From an uncultured Cohaesibacter sp. (GTDB lineage: Bacteria; Pseudomonadota; Alphaproteobacteria; Rhizobiales; Cohaesibacteraceae), in NCBI RefSeq assembly GCF_963676485.1, contig NZ_OY781114.1, positions 2,575,001-2,639,000 of the forward strand: a stretch of DNA of 64,000 nt. The letters run 5' to 3'. The number at the start of each line of letters is the position of its first letter. Within the stretch, counting starts at the first letter, position 1. The notes below the pieces were generated by a model. That model did no database searches. It was not told where the DNA came from and saw nothing but the letters and a program-made list of their open reading frames with translations. The position numbers were made by a program, and so were the translations under genes. This document shows positions 8,174 through 17,378 of the stretch, piece after piece.

Positions 8174-9352
8174 TCAGGACAGCTTTTTCAACGTATTCAT
8201 GACGGTTAATCGTGTTGTGATAGCGGTGAATACAGCGATCAATATCACCAGAGCGAAGGTGCCAAGATAGGCATTGGCGCCCAGTTGCACCACGCCGAGC
8301 AGGGCTTGCATCTGATCAAGGGCGGCAGAGCCTTCCTGTGCACGCAGGAGACCCTGAATGATGAGGAAGGTAACCACTGCAGTTCCCCCACCAGCAAGGG
8401 CACCCTGAAAGCCGAGGGTGAAGAATTTGCGTTGGAATTCGCCTGCAATGAATTTGTTGCTGGCCCCGACAAAGTGAAGCACCTCAATCGTTTCCTTATT
8501 GCCGGACATGGCCGATCTGGTGGCAAAGACAACGGTCAGCACTGTCGCGGTGACGACCAGAACCATTATGGTGAAGCCGATAAAGATGGCTGTTTCTGCC
8601 ATGGATCTCAGCCTCTCCACCCAGAAACGGTGATTGTCAAGAATGGCGCCGGGGACTTGCTCGTGCAATTTTCGGCTCAACGAGTCAAAATCCACTGACG
8701 CTGGGTTGTCGATGGTCAGCTCTATGAGGCGTGGAATGGGCAGATCATCAAAGGTGATATCCAGCCCCAGCCATGGTTCAAGCAGAGAATTGGACTCACC
8801 CGTGGTAAGAGCCCTGGCACTTGTGATGCCGGGGGTCTGGCGCGCAATGTTGATGGCTTTTGCCAACTCCCCTTCCATCTCGACGCCTTCAAGCTGCCTG
8901 ATCTGGATGGTTGCGCCCCGACTGATGTCAGATTGCCAATCTCTGGTGGCATCGGAAATGATCGTCACTGCGGCAACGGTCAGCGCCGCAAGAAAGCTCA
9001 TGATGGCGATGACCAGCACCAGCGCGTGGCCAGCGATGGTGCCTTTGGGCACAATCGGGCCGGGCTTTTTGTCAGAGAAGGGGATCTGCTGGATGAAACG
9101 CTTGGGTTTCATCTGACGGATCTGACGCATTCTGGAGCCCTTCTTGCGTACTTTACCCGGTTTGGAGAGCGGATTTTTGCCTTTTGTCAGGGAGGGGAGC
9201 TCATTGGGGCTTGCTGTTCTTCTGGAGCTGGCATTCGGCTCGAAGGCCTCCTTGCCCACCGGGCCAAGATTGGGGCCGACGCGTGGCGTGCTGGAAGGCA
9301 GCGGGGCGTGTGACATGTCTTGTCCGTCTCTATCTGTTGGGCGTCCGGCCAT
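8174..9352 (-). CDS. ftsX: Cell division protein FtsX
   Basis: This 392-residue permease-like subunit pairs with FtsE to regulate septal peptidoglycan hydrolysis. A long basic, proline-rich cytosolic N-terminus of about 100 residues precedes four transmembrane segments: one near residue 115, then a periplasmic loop, then three in the C-terminal third. The last two thirds show the FtsX pattern RSAMSGNKETIEVLHFVGA. The ATG at 9352 has GGAGAGGAGAG just upstream. Its start is 14 bases after the ftsE stop, so the two are co-transcribed. Confidence 0.9.
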   Translation of the reverse strand: MAGRPTDRDGQDMSHAPLPSSTPRVGPNLGPVGKEAFEPNASSRRTASPNELPSLTKGKNPLSKPGKVRKKGSRMRQIRQMKPKRFIQQIPFSDKKPGPIVPKGTIAGHALVLVIAIMSFLAALTVAAVTIISDATRDWQSDISRGATIQIRQLEGVEMEGELAKAINIARQTPGITSARALTTGESNSLLEPWLGLDITFDDLPIPRLIELTIDNPASVDFDSLSRKLHEQVPGAILDNHRFWVERLRSMAETAIFIGFTIMVLVVTATVLTVVFATRSAMSGNKETIEVLHFVGASNKFIAGEFQRKFFTLGFQGALAGGGTAVVTFLIIQGLLRAQEGSAALDQMQALLGVVQLGANAYLGTFALVILIAVFTAITTRLTVMNTLKKLS

Positions 9353-9366
9353 GGGGCTCTCCTCTC

Positions 9367-10026
9367 CTAATCGTAAATGTAGAGAGTTCCATCGTTCAGC
9401 ACAATGCGGCGCGCTTCGATCTGATCCATCAGACTGGTGTCGTGCGTTGCGATGACGATGGAGGTACCTGACCTGTGTAATTCAACAAACAGGCGCAGGA
9501 GGCGGCGGGCCAGAATGGGGTCGACGTTACCGGTCGGCTCGTCTGCCAGCAGAAGTTTTGGGCGGGAGATCAGGGCTCTGGCAATGGCCGCACGCTGCTT
9601 TTCTCCGCCCGACATAACCGGTGGATAGACATGCATGCGATGACCAAGGCCGACCCATTCCAGCAATTCGGCAACATCGGTTCTGTAGGTGCTCTCTGAC
9701 ATGCCTTTGACGCGCAACGGCAGGGCGACATTTTCGAAGGTGGTCAAATGATTGAGCAGCCGGAATTCCTGAAAGACGAAGCCGATCTGTCGGCGCAGCT
9801 TGGCTAGCTCGTCATGATCAAGGCGAGCGGTATCACGGCCGAAAATCTTGATCAGGCCACGGTTGGGTTTGAGCGAGAGAAACATCAGCTTGAGTAAGGT
9901 TGTTTTGCCCGCTCCTGAGGGGCCGGAAAGAAACTGAAAGGAGTTCTGAGGGATGTGAAAAGACACATCGCGCAGCACTTCTTGTCCCATTCCATAACGC
10001 AGGCCAACTTTCTCAAAGCGAATCAA
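9367..10026 (-). CDS. ftsE: Cell division ATP-binding protein FtsE
   Basis: This 219-residue ABC ATPase has Walker A GPSGAGKTT, Q-loop VFQEFRLL, signature MSGGEKQRAAIARAL, Walker B LLLADEPTGNVD and a switch His in IATHDTSL. It energises FtsX at the divisome. The ATG at 10026 has AAGGAAGAT in front. It heads the operon and is divergent from the zinc-ribbon repeat protein across about 225 bases that must hold both promoters. Confidence 0.95.
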   Translation of the reverse strand: MIRFEKVGLRYGMGQEVLRDVSFHIPQNSFQFLSGPSGAGKTTLLKLMFLSLKPNRGLIKIFGRDTARLDHDELAKLRRQIGFVFQEFRLLNHLTTFENVALPLRVKGMSESTYRTDVAELLEWVGLGHRMHVYPPVMSGGEKQRAAIARALISRPKLLLADEPTGNVDPILARRLLRLFVELHRSGTSIVIATHDTSLMDQIEARRIVLNDGTLYIYD

Positions 10027-10252
10027 TATGATCTTCCTTCTGGTCGTTTGATGGCAGCTTGCATGATTTGGTATCCCGATTCACCCGATAACTATACACA
10101 ATCATTGATCTTTGAGCGGGGCTTGGCAAAGCCTTAATGGCTGATATCCTATGTTGTGGATGATTCGCCTGCTTTCAATGCTTTGTCTAGAATGTGGGCG
10201 TCAAAAGGCGGTGAGCCGCTTATACCCATTCCTTTGCAGCGTTGAAGCACCG

Positions 10253-11587
10253 ATGAAGATAACCTGCCCAAATTGTGCGACAAGCTATCAGGTTCCCGAT
10301 GATTATATCGGTGCTGAAGGGCGGTCCGTGCGTTGTTCCAGTTGCGGGGAAACCTGGCATGCGGAGCAGACTCCTGAAGTTTGGCCTCAAAAGGACCCTG
10401 ATCCCCAACCGGACGCAAAGCCTGCGACAAATGAGCCCGAGGCAGCAGCTGAGGCGTCCAAGGAACAGAGCCAGGATGATATTGATGCGCTGTTCGATAG
10501 CCCGTCAGGCGGTGAAGAGCAAAGTCAGGATGATATCGATGCGCTGTTCGATAGCCCGTCAGGCGGCGAAGAGCAAAGTCAGGATGATATCGATGCGCTG
10601 TTTGACAGCCCGTCAGGCGGCGAGGAGCAAAGCCAGGACGATATCGATGCGCTGTTTGACAGCCCGTCAGGCGGCGAAGAGCAAAGTCAGGACGATATCG
10701 ATGCGCTGTTCGATAGCCCGTCAGGCGGTGAAGAGCAAAGTCAGGATGATATCGATGCGCTGTTTGACAGCCCTTCAGGTGGTGAAGAGCAAAATCAGGA
10801 CGATATCGACGCTTTGTTTGATAGCCCCTCAGGTGGCGCAGAACAAAGTCAGGATGATATTGACTCTTTGTTCGATGAACCTGCTGGCAAGGCTGATAAA
10901 GCTGACAATGCCGCTAAATCGAAAAAGGATGAGGGCGCGTCCGGCACCACAAAAGTCGACGATGATGAGTCACCCAAGCCTTTTGTCGTGAAAGGGGATG
11001 GCGGCGAAGATTTCCAGCCCCCGGTGGTCGATCTTATGGATGCGGCTGGCTTTGAAGCGCAAAAGAAGGTTGCGCGTGGCGGTACGGAGGCCCGGGCCCG
11101 GCGCAGACGGCGCAAGGCACGCGCCAAAAAGCAAAGATTGGCAGCAGGGGGCAACCGATCAGCCAACCGGGAGTGGATGCTTGGTGGCGCGGCGCTGGGA
11201 GCCACGGTGATTTTGCTGGGCGCCCTGTTCATGGCGCCGCAATTCTGGGTCAAGCGCGTTCCTAATCTGGCTTCTCTTTATTCCATGTTTGGCATCAATG
11301 TGAATATTGTTGGCGTCAATATCGATATGGTTGATGTGCGCCTTGAGCAGAAATCAGGTTCGCCGGTGCTCGCAATCGAGACTGAATTGGTCAATCCGGG
11401 GACTGAACCTGTGATTCTTCCCTCTGTGGAGTTTTCCGTCCTTGGCAAGGAGCGTCTTGAGCTTTATTCATGGACCATCGGACCGGACCATGTGGGTCTG
11501 GGGCCGGGGGAGCGCAAGCTGATCGAGACCTCGATTGCTGCGCCCGCGCAAGCAAGATATCTTTCGCTTCGCGTGTTCAACGAATAG
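10253..11587 (+). CDS. Zinc-ribbon membrane protein with eight SQDDIDALF repeats
   Basis: This is a 444-residue protein. Residues 1-40 form an MJ0042-type zinc ribbon (CPNC, about 20 residues, CSSC). An acidic linker follows, then eight tandem 18-residue units whose core is SQDDIDALFDSPSGG. Next come a Lys/Asp-rich segment, an Arg-rich stretch (about residues 280-300), one transmembrane helix (LGGAALGATVILLGALF) and an extracytoplasmic DUF3426-like beta domain. Zinc-ribbon plus one helix upstream of ftsE is a familiar Hyphomicrobiales arrangement; the long repeat block is unusual. The ATG at 10253 fits because CPNC follows directly; an upstream in-frame start would add 34 poor residues. The cytosolic half can bind partners; the function is unknown. 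Confidence 0.85.
   Translation: MKITCPNCATSYQVPDDYIGAEGRSVRCSSCGETWHAEQTPEVWPQKDPDPQPDAKPATNEPEAAAEASKEQSQDDIDALFDSPSGGEEQSQDDIDALFDSPSGGEEQSQDDIDALFDSPSGGEEQSQDDIDALFDSPSGGEEQSQDDIDALFDSPSGGEEQSQDDIDALFDSPSGGEEQNQDDIDALFDSPSGGAEQSQDDIDSLFDEPAGKADKADNAAKSKKDEGASGTTKVDDDESPKPFVVKGDGGEDFQPPVVDLMDAAGFEAQKKVARGGTEARARRRRRKARAKKQRLAAGGNRSANREWMLGGAALGATVILLGALFMAPQFWVKRVPNLASLYSMFGINVNIVGVNIDMVDVRLEQKSGSPVLAIETELVNPGTEPVILPSVEFSVLGKERLELYSWTIGPDHVGLGPGERKLIETSIAAPAQARYLSLRVFNE
10460..10891 (+). repeat. Eight in-frame tandem repeats of 54 bp
   Basis: The array encodes eight 18-residue units. Units 2-6 are identical in protein sequence yet differ at silent positions; unit 7 changes Ser to Asn; units 1 and 8 are diverged ends. 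Each unit holds SQDDIDALF, close to the FliM N-terminal CheY-binding consensus LSQxEIDALL. The mostly silent differences suggest selection on the peptide. Confidence 0.95.
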
Positions 11588-11645
11588 ATCAATGAAGGCC
11601 AGGCCAGCTGACAGAGTCTGGGTCTGAAGGGAAGCCGAAAAATTC

Positions 11646-12170
11646 ATGACAGATACCATTGAAGTCCTCTATGACGAGGCGACACTCGCCAGCCGCAATC
11701 AGGAACTGGCAAACGCGATCGCAGGGGCTGACTATAAAAATCTGCTCGTTATTGCGGTTCTCAAGGGAAGCTTCGTTTTCGCAGCTGATCTGCTGCGCTC
11801 TCTTTATCGTGCGGGTGTGCCGCTTGAAGTGGAGTTCATGTCGCTTTCAAGCTATGGAACAGGGACCAAATCTTCCGGCAATGTGAAGGTGGTGCGTGAC
11901 ATCGAGGTGATCGTCAAGGATCGCGATGTTCTTCTGGTTGATGACATTCTGGAATCCGGGCGTACGCTGGCTTACGCCAAAAACCTGTTGCAGGAGCGTG
12001 GAGCCAACCGCGCAGACATCGCCGTTCTGCTCGACAAACCGGGCAAGCGGGTTGTTGATCTGAATGCAGAATATGTCGGCTTCGAGTGCCCTGACAAATT
12101 TGTTGTCGGCTACGGAATGGACAAGGCGCACTCATACCGCGAAGTGCCTTTTGTTGGCTATCTGGCATAG
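11646..12170 (+). CDS. hpt: Hypoxanthine phosphoribosyltransferase
   Basis: This 174-residue purine salvage enzyme joins hypoxanthine or guanine to PRPP. The PRPP-binding loop LLVDDILESGRT is intact. The VAVLKGSFVF-type block (LKGSFVFAADL) and the late GFECPDKFVVGYG segment complete the family pattern. The start ATG lies 58 bases after the zinc-ribbon gene. A hairpin terminator follows about 45 bases after the stop. The family usually has about 180 residues, so it appears full length. Confidence 0.93.
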   Translation: MTDTIEVLYDEATLASRNQELANAIAGADYKNLLVIAVLKGSFVFAADLLRSLYRAGVPLEVEFMSLSSYGTGTKSSGNVKVVRDIEVIVKDRDVLLVDDILESGRTLAYAKNLLQERGANRADIAVLLDKPGKRVVDLNAEYVGFECPDKFVVGYGMDKAHSYREVPFVGYLA

Positions 12171-12215
12171 ATTTTTAAATAAAATCAAATGTTTGAATTT
12201 GATTTGGATATCGAG

Positions 12216-12254
12216 GCGCAGGTCAAACCCGAGGGTGGATCTGCGCTTTTTCTT
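12216..12254 (+). terminator. Rho-independent terminator after hpt
   Basis: GCGCAG (12216-12221) pairs with CTGCGC (12241-12246), with an inner ACCC/GGGT pairing in the loop, and is followed by TTTTTCTT. Confidence 0.65.
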
Positions 12255-12389
12255 ATGTGTAAACATGCCGGTTCTTCAATTTTTCCCTCCCGTTTTCGCT
12301 TTTGGTAAACCTTTTGGCTGTCAAATAGGCGAGCAAGATCGGCAAAAAGATCTTGGTGTGACTAAAAAGAGTATTTTGGGGGTAAGGTT

Positions 12390-12800
12390 ATGGCCCGAAT
12401 TCTTCTAACCGAAGATGACGACGGGGTTCGCATGTTTGTGCAGCGGGCATTGATGATGGACGGGCATGACGTCAAAACCGCAGAAGACGGAACAGATGCA
12501 CTGGACCTTCTTTTTGAGCATAAAGGATCGTTCGATCTGCTCCTGACTGATATCAAGATGCCTGAAATGGATGGTATTGAACTGGCCAAATCCGCCGCAA
12601 CAAGCTGGCCGGCCCTGACCATTCTCATGATGACCGGATTTGCCGATCAGCGCGAGCGTTGCGACAGCCTCGCCGCTATTGTGCATGATGTGGTGTCAAA
12701 ACCGTTTTCTCTGGCCGAAATTCGCCGCGCAGTGAGAGAAGCCCTGTCCGGTGAGGCTTCGCTTGGTCCGGTTTCCATGTCCCGTGCGATGTATGGATAA
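12390..12800 (+). CDS. cpdR: Single-domain response regulator CpdR
   Basis: This 136-residue receiver has the acidic pocket EDDD at residues 8-11, the phospho-acceptor Asp54 in LLTDIKMPEMDG, Thr in MMTGFAD, and Lys in SKPFSL. There is no output domain. The start MARILLTEDDDGVR is characteristic of CpdR, the adaptor that, unphosphorylated, delivers ClpXP to substrates in the CtrA cell-cycle network. The hpt/cpdR neighbourhood recurs in Hyphomicrobiales. A strong hairpin terminator follows. Confidence 0.9.
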   Translation: MARILLTEDDDGVRMFVQRALMMDGHDVKTAEDGTDALDLLFEHKGSFDLLLTDIKMPEMDGIELAKSAATSWPALTILMMTGFADQRERCDSLAAIVHDVVSKPFSLAEIRRAVREALSGEASLGPVSMSRAMYG

Positions 12801-12834
12801 GGGTGTCTTGCCCTGAGATAAAACAAGAGTTTAA

Positions 12835-12868
12835 AAAAGGGATGGCTGGTGCCACCCCTTTTGTGTTT
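12835..12868. terminator. Terminator between cpdR and lysA, usable on both strands
   Basis: AAAAGGGATGGC (12835-12846) folds with GCCACCCCTTTT (12851-12862) across TGGT, with one mismatch. T-runs lie on the right and A-runs on the left. Confidence 0.75.
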
Positions 12869-12918
12869 TTGGGCCTTTTGCATTTTCGGGCCGCTTATAT
12901 TCTCGGATTGTACGGCGA

Positions 12919-14190
12919 TTACGCTTCCAGCCAGTCCGGCACGCTATCCAGCGCGAGCAATTCTTCATAGCTTTTGCGGGCACGGATCACATGCCACTTG
13001 TCGCCACTGACCAGCACTTCGGGCACCAGCAGGCGGCTGTTATAGGTGCAGGATTGCACCGCGCCATAGGCTCCCGCTGACATGATTGCCACCAGATCGC
13101 CCGCATCCATATGCGGTAGGGGACGATCCTGAGCCAGAAAATCCCCCGTTTCGCAAACAGGCCCCACGATGTCCACATTTGAGACGGGGGTGTTGTAGGA
13201 TGGCTCACGGACGGGCTTTGCCTCGTGCCATGCTTCATAAAGCGTGGGACGGATGAGGTCATTCATGGCGCCATCGACGATGACGAAGGTCTTGCCTTCC
13301 CCTTCCTTGCGATAGATGACCTCGGTGACCAGCACACCCGCATTGCCTGCGATCAGGCGGCCGGGTTCGAAATAGACCTTGCAGTTCAGATGCTTGACAT
13401 GCTTCTTGACCGTTTCGGCATAATCTCGCGGCAGAGGTGGTGGGGATTGGGTGTTCTGATAGGGAATGCCAAGGCCTCCGCCCAAATCCACATGGTCGAT
13501 CTCGAGACCATCGCTGCGCAGTTGATTTACCAGCTCCTCAAGGCGCTTGAACGCGGAATCGAACGGCTCCAGATGGGTGATCTGGCTGCCGATATGCATG
13601 TCGATGCCGGTGACCTTGATGCCGGGCAGGCTGTCCGCATGCTTATAGACTTCGCGGGCGCGCTTCCAAGGAATGCCGAATTTGTTTTCCGACTTGCCGG
13701 TTGCGATCTTGGCGTGGGTTTTCGCATCGACATCCGGGTTGATCCGCAAGGAAATGCGGGCTTCTTTGCCAAGCTCGGTGGCAATTTTGCTCAAATGCTC
13801 GAGTTCGGGCTCGGATTCGACATTGAAGCACAGAATGTCTTGCTCCAGGGCAAAGGTCAGCTCGCGCCGGGTTTTGCCAACGCCGGAGAAAAGGATTTTC
13901 GAGGCCGGAATACCTGCAGCCAATGCGCGGCGCATTTCCCCTTCAGAGACAACATCGGCACCTGCTCCAAGACGGGCAAGCACTTTCAGCACGGCCTGAT
14001 TGGAGTTGGCCTTCATGGCATAGCAGAGCATGGAATCCACATCACCAAACGCTTCAGAGAATACCTTGTAATGGCGTTCGAGCGTTGCGGTTGAGTAGAC
14101 ATAGAAAGGGGTGCCGACTTGTTTGGCGATTTCCGGAATGGAAACGCCTTCGGCATGCATCACGCCGTCGATATAATCGAAATGGTGCAT
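12919..14190 (-). CDS. lysA: Diaminopimelate decarboxylase
   Basis: This 423-residue fold-type III PLP enzyme makes lysine from meso-diaminopimelate. The PLP Lys is in CYAMKANSN near residue 60. HIGSQI, DLGGGLGIPY, the EPGRLIAG block and the C-terminal GAYGAVQSCTYNSR sequence are intact. It is the last gene of the argH-lptM-lysA run, where the lipoprotein lies just upstream. Length matches the family. Confidence 0.95.
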   Translation of the reverse strand: MHHFDYIDGVMHAEGVSIPEIAKQVGTPFYVYSTATLERHYKVFSEAFGDVDSMLCYAMKANSNQAVLKVLARLGAGADVVSEGEMRRALAAGIPASKILFSGVGKTRRELTFALEQDILCFNVESEPELEHLSKIATELGKEARISLRINPDVDAKTHAKIATGKSENKFGIPWKRAREVYKHADSLPGIKVTGIDMHIGSQITHLEPFDSAFKRLEELVNQLRSDGLEIDHVDLGGGLGIPYQNTQSPPPLPRDYAETVKKHVKHLNCKVYFEPGRLIAGNAGVLVTEVIYRKEGEGKTFVIVDGAMNDLIRPTLYEAWHEAKPVREPSYNTPVSNVDIVGPVCETGDFLAQDRPLPHMDAGDLVAIMSAGAYGAVQSCTYNSRLLVPEVLVSGDKWHVIRARKSYEELLALDSVPDWLEA

Positions 14191-14301
14191 GGTTATCTCT
14201 TTTCTTTGGGCCCTTCAGTCAAAAGCGCAGGCTTTTGCGCGGGGAGAAGAGCTGGGCAGGGTCTCGATCATGGGTGCCTTAAGCCGTGGCTATGGACGGA
14301 G

Positions 14302-14550
14302 CTAAAGCAGAGGGTCGAGGAAAAAGTCGTCATCGACCGTTTTCGTCGGGGTTGCCTGAGGTTCTGGCTCGTCAACAGCCCCTTCGCTGGCCACCGGATC
14401 CTTGATGGTGCTTTGCGCAGTGGTGTTGGCCGAGGGGGGCTTCAGTGGTCCGCGTACGCCACAGGCGGCCAAGCTGGCCACCATGCCCAATGCGATGAGG
14501 CCGGTTGCGGCGGTTTTGACGACGGACTTTGAAAAAATGCCATGAGCCAT
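14302..14550 (-). CDS. lptM: LptM-like small lipoprotein
   Basis: This 82-residue lipoprotein has a signal peptide ending SLAAC with Cys30 as the lipidated residue, followed directly by GVRGPLKPP. The CGxxGPL start of the mature part is the hallmark of LptM/YifL, which helps assembly of the LptDE LPS translocon. The rest is short, acidic and probably disordered. It lies between argH and lysA, the usual place in this group. Confidence 0.82.
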   Translation of the reverse strand: MAHGIFSKSVVKTAATGLIALGMVASLAACGVRGPLKPPSANTTAQSTIKDPVASEGAVDEPEPQATPTKTVDDDFFLDPLL

Positions 14551-14613
14551 CGCTTGATATCCCTTTTTCTTCGCATGGTCTGGATGGTGACGGAGGTAAG
14601 CGCACCATGAACG

Positions 14614-14639
14614 AGGCCGGGCCTTGCTGGCTCCGGCCT
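14614..14639. other. GC-rich stem-loop between argH and lptM
   Basis: AGGCCGG (14614-14620) pairs with CCGGCCT (14633-14639) across a 12-base loop. On the argH strand there is no T-run, so it may be an attenuator or RNA-stability element. Confidence 0.4.
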
Positions 14640-14656
14640 AATTTTGTCTTTTTTGA

Positions 14657-16057
14657 CTATTGCTTGGCTGCTTTTTCTTTTTCAAGCTTTTTCAGCCAGC
14701 TTTTTGCCTGTTTTTTGACATTGGCCGGTGCTGTGCCACCAAAAGAGACGCGGCTGCGAACGGATTTGTCGACCGAGAGCACCGAGAATACATCTTCGGT
14801 GATTGTTGGTTCGACCGTCTGCATGTCTTCAAGGCTCAGTTTGTGCAGCTCGATGTCGCGCTCGGCGGCCATGGCAACAAGGCTGCCGGTGACATGGTGG
14901 GCGTTGCGGAAAGGCATGCCCAGGGTCCGGACGAGCCAGTCGGCCAGATCCGTTGCAGTGGAGTAGCCGGAGCCGGCGGCTTTTTTCAGCTCTTTCACAT
15001 TCGGTTCCAGATCGCCGACCATGCCGGTCATGGCTGCAACGCACAGGGACAGATTCTGCAAGGCGTCGAAGACCTGTTCCTTGTCTTCCTGCATGTCCTT
15101 GGAATAGGCGAGTGGCAGACCCTTCATCACGATGAGCAGAGCATTCAGCGCACCGATGATGCGGCCGGATTTGGCTCGAACCAGCTCGGCGGCATCCGGA
15201 TTGCGTTTCTGAGGCATGATGGAGGAGCCGGTGGAGAATTTGTCCGAGAGCTTCACGAAGCGGAACTGGGCCGATGACCAGATGACCAGCTCTTCGGCAA
15301 ACCGGGAAAGATGCATGGCGCAGATGGAGGCAGCGGACAAAGCTTCTAGGGCAAAATCGCGATCGGAGACTCCGTCCAGCGAGTTGGCTGTCGGGCGGTC
15401 AAAGCCGAGCGCTTTGGCGGTCATGTGGCGGTCGATCGGGAAGGAGGTCCCAGCCAGCGCCGCCGAGCCCAGAGGGCATTCATTCATGCGCGTGCGCGCA
15501 TCCTGCACGCGGCCACGGTCGCGGGAAAGCATTTCCACATAAGCCATCATATGGTGCCCGAAGGTCACTGGTTGAGCGCTCTGCAGATGGGTGAAACCGG
15601 GCATGACGGCATTGGCAAATTCTTCTGCCTTTTCCGCGAAGGTGGTCTGCAGCTCCAGCAACTGCCCATCAAGGGTGTCGAGGGTGTCGCGCACCCAGAG
15701 GCGGAAATCCGTCGCAACCTGATCATTGCGCGAGCGGGCTGTATGCAGCCGTCCGGCATTGGGACCGATGAGATCTGCAAGGCGGCTTTCCACATTCATG
15801 TGAATGTCTTCCAGCGCACGCGAAAAAGTGAAGTCTCCTGCCTCAATTTCTCCAGCGATTGTGTCTAGACCTTGTTCAATGGCTTTGGCATCATCGGCAG
15901 GGACGATCTCCTGCTGGGCCAACATGCGCACATGTGCTTTGGATCCGGCAATGTCCTGGGAGTAGAGTTTTTTATCGAAATCGATGGAAGCATTGATTTC
16001 TTCCATAATGGCGTCCGGACCCTCGGAGAAGCGGCCGCCCCACATTTTATTGCTCAT
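14657..16057 (-). CDS. argH: Argininosuccinate lyase
   Basis: This 466-residue fumarase-superfamily enzyme splits argininosuccinate to arginine and fumarate. The signature [12 protein letters not shown] with its catalytic-loop Ser is present, as are the [12 protein letters not shown] and [10 protein letters not shown] blocks. The ATG at 16057 gives [13 protein letters not shown], the normal start. An upstream extension of 88 codons in frame is not family-like and is rejected. It is divergent from the TlpA-like gene across about 160 bases. Confidence 0.95.
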   Translation of the reverse strand: MSNKMWGGRFSEGPDAIMEEINASIDFDKKLYSQDIAGSKAHVRMLAQQEIVPADDAKAIEQGLDTIAGEIEAGDFTFSRALEDIHMNVESRLADLIGPNAGRLHTARSRNDQVATDFRLWVRDTLDTLDGQLLELQTTFAEKAEEFANAVMPGFTHLQSAQPVTFGHHMMAYVEMLSRDRGRVQDARTRMNECPLGSAALAGTSFPIDRHMTAKALGFDRPTANSLDGVSDRDFALEALSAASICAMHLSRFAEELVIWSSAQFRFVKLSDKFSTGSSIMPQKRNPDAAELVRAKSGRIIGALNALLIVMKGLPLAYSKDMQEDKEQVFDALQNLSLCVAAMTGMVGDLEPNVKELKKAAGSGYSTATDLADWLVRTLGMPFRNAHHVTGSLVAMAAERDIELHKLSLEDMQTVEPTITEDVFSVLSVDKSVRSRVSFGGTAPANVKKQAKSWLKKLEKEKAAKQ

Positions 16058-16218
16058 GATGCTTATTCCATTGATCAGATCGGTAAGTCGTGCTGCTTTA
16101 TGCCATAACAAAATAAGGCTGTCAGCGCCAATACTGAGGAAAAGAACGTTCACTTGTGGCTCATTATGATGATATCCCGTCTTTGGCGTGGCTTTTGATG
16201 GAAGAAGGGGAAACAGAA

Positions 16219-16851
16219 ATGCTTTCATTTGCTCAAAAATTCCGGCCCTTGCGTGCTGGCCTGCTTTTTCTGCTGGCCCTTTCCGGCACTGTTGCCATGG
16301 CGCCCCTGTCGGTCTTGGCACAAGAGAGCTGCCCGGCTGCCAAGCAGCAGATTAAGACCATCGATCCGCTGATCAAGGGGCCGATTGCGGCGCTTCAAAC
16401 CAACGGTCATCCGGTCAACTTCTCCGGACTTGCCTTCAAGCGTGAGGATGGCAGCGCCATTTCTCTTGCCGATTTCAAAGGCAAGACGGTTCTTCTCAAT
16501 CTATGGGCAACATGGTGCGCGCCTTGCCGTCATGAGATGCCTGATCTGGATGGACTGCAGGCCAAGCTCGGGGGCGATGACTTTGAAGTGGTCACCGTCA
16601 GCCTTGATCGCAAATCGCCAGACAAACCCCGTGCTTTTTTTGACGAAATCGGGATTGAGCATCTGACGTTGTATTATGATGAGAAAATGGCGATGTTCCC
16701 GGCTTTGCGGTCCAAGGGCATGGCCTTTGGCATGCCGTCAACGTTGATCATCAACAAGGATGGCTGTTCGCTGGCGCATATGGCCGGGCCGGCTGCCTGG
16801 GCATCTACAGAAGCACAGGAGCTGGTGAAAAGGCTTGAGGAGGCTGACTAA
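16219..16851 (+). CDS. TlpA-like thiol:disulfide oxidoreductase
   Basis: This 210-residue protein has a cleavable signal peptide ending near SVLAQES. The thioredoxin-fold domain has [15 protein letters not shown] with the active CXXC, and a later [12 protein letters not shown] holds the cis-Pro. It should act in the periplasm reducing disulfides, for example in cytochrome c maturation. The ATG at 16219 follows GAAGGGGAAA; 21 extra codons upstream are less likely. Divergence from argH matches other Hyphomicrobiales. Confidence 0.87.
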   Translation: MLSFAQKFRPLRAGLLFLLALSGTVAMAPLSVLAQESCPAAKQQIKTIDPLIKGPIAALQTNGHPVNFSGLAFKREDGSAISLADFKGKTVLLNLWATWCAPCRHEMPDLDGLQAKLGGDDFEVVTVSLDRKSPDKPRAFFDEIGIEHLTLYYDEKMAMFPALRSKGMAFGMPSTLIINKDGCSLAHMAGPAAWASTEAQELVKRLEEAD

Positions 16852-16974
16852 GATCGCGCCGGGAAAAATGCGCGCGGAGGCTGGTTGCTTTTTCGGCCAA
16901 CAGCGCAGCTTTAAGCGCGCAGGCCTCTCATGACGGGCTGCGCGGCTTTGATGTCGGGTCGCGTGTGAGCGACC

Positions 16975-17181
16975 TTATGCCTTAATGTTGACTGCCTGAC
17001 CCATGCCTTCAGGGGCAGAGCTTCTATTCTGCATACCCTTTTGGACGAGGGCATCAAGGGTGTTGGCCATGTTCATGTCGGCGTTATGGGCCATCTTTAT
17101 TAGGGTTGAACCCAGATCCATGCTTGACTGGGCTGCGTTGGTGTAGGCGATTGCCGCACCGGACGAAGCGACGCTGGACAT
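16975..17181 (-). CDS. Small YjfB-like putative motility protein
   Basis: The 68-residue protein is alanine, methionine and asparagine rich and helical, with no hydrophobic segment. Its pattern resembles the short YjfB-type putative motility proteins (helical with Ala, Gln and Asn, ending near a LDALVQKG stretch). The assignment rests on composition and length, so it is moderate. A triple TTAA array with 11-base spacing lies about 70-90 bases upstream, consistent with CtrA control of motility genes. No flagellar gene lies nearby. Confidence 0.55.
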   Translation of the reverse strand: MSSVASSGAAIAYTNAAQSSMDLGSTLIKMAHNADMNMANTLDALVQKGMQNRSSAPEGMGQAVNIKA

Positions 17182-17248
17182 TAAGTATTCTCCTTTGGGG
17201 TTACTCCTGTTTCATGGTTTGACTTGGCTCAATTATGCCGCAGCTTCT

Positions 17249-17274
17249 TTAAGGCTTTGTTAAAGTGTGTTTAA
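17249..17274. promoter_or_regulatory. Tandem CtrA-type boxes
   Basis: TTAA occurs at 17249, 17260 and 17271, giving two overlapping TTAA-N7-TTAA sites upstream of the small motility-like gene. TTAA-N7-TTAA is the consensus of the cell-cycle regulator CtrA. Confidence 0.65.
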
Positions 17275-17306
17275 GTTGTTTTCTGTTCTTTTCTGTATGT
17301 CTACGC

Positions 17307-17335
17307 AGAAAAGCCAGCGCCCTTTCGGGGCTGGC
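17307..17335 (-). terminator. Terminator after 3-hydroxybutyryl-CoA dehydrogenase
   Basis: On the minus strand GCCAGC...GCTGGC (17313-17335) forms a GC-rich hairpin with an inner CCC/GGG stem and a following TTTTCT. Confidence 0.7.
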
Positions 17336-17378
17336 CTGATTGCTGATTCGGTGCTGTCCGATTGGGTGGGCAAGGGCC

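Noticed and set aside
10460-10891. CRISPR array
   Set aside because: The 54-base units are directly adjacent with no spacers and are in frame inside a protein.
16058-16321. N-terminal extension of ArgH
   Set aside because: The family begins at the MWGGRF block; the 88 extra codons are unlike ArgH and cross into the divergent promoter.
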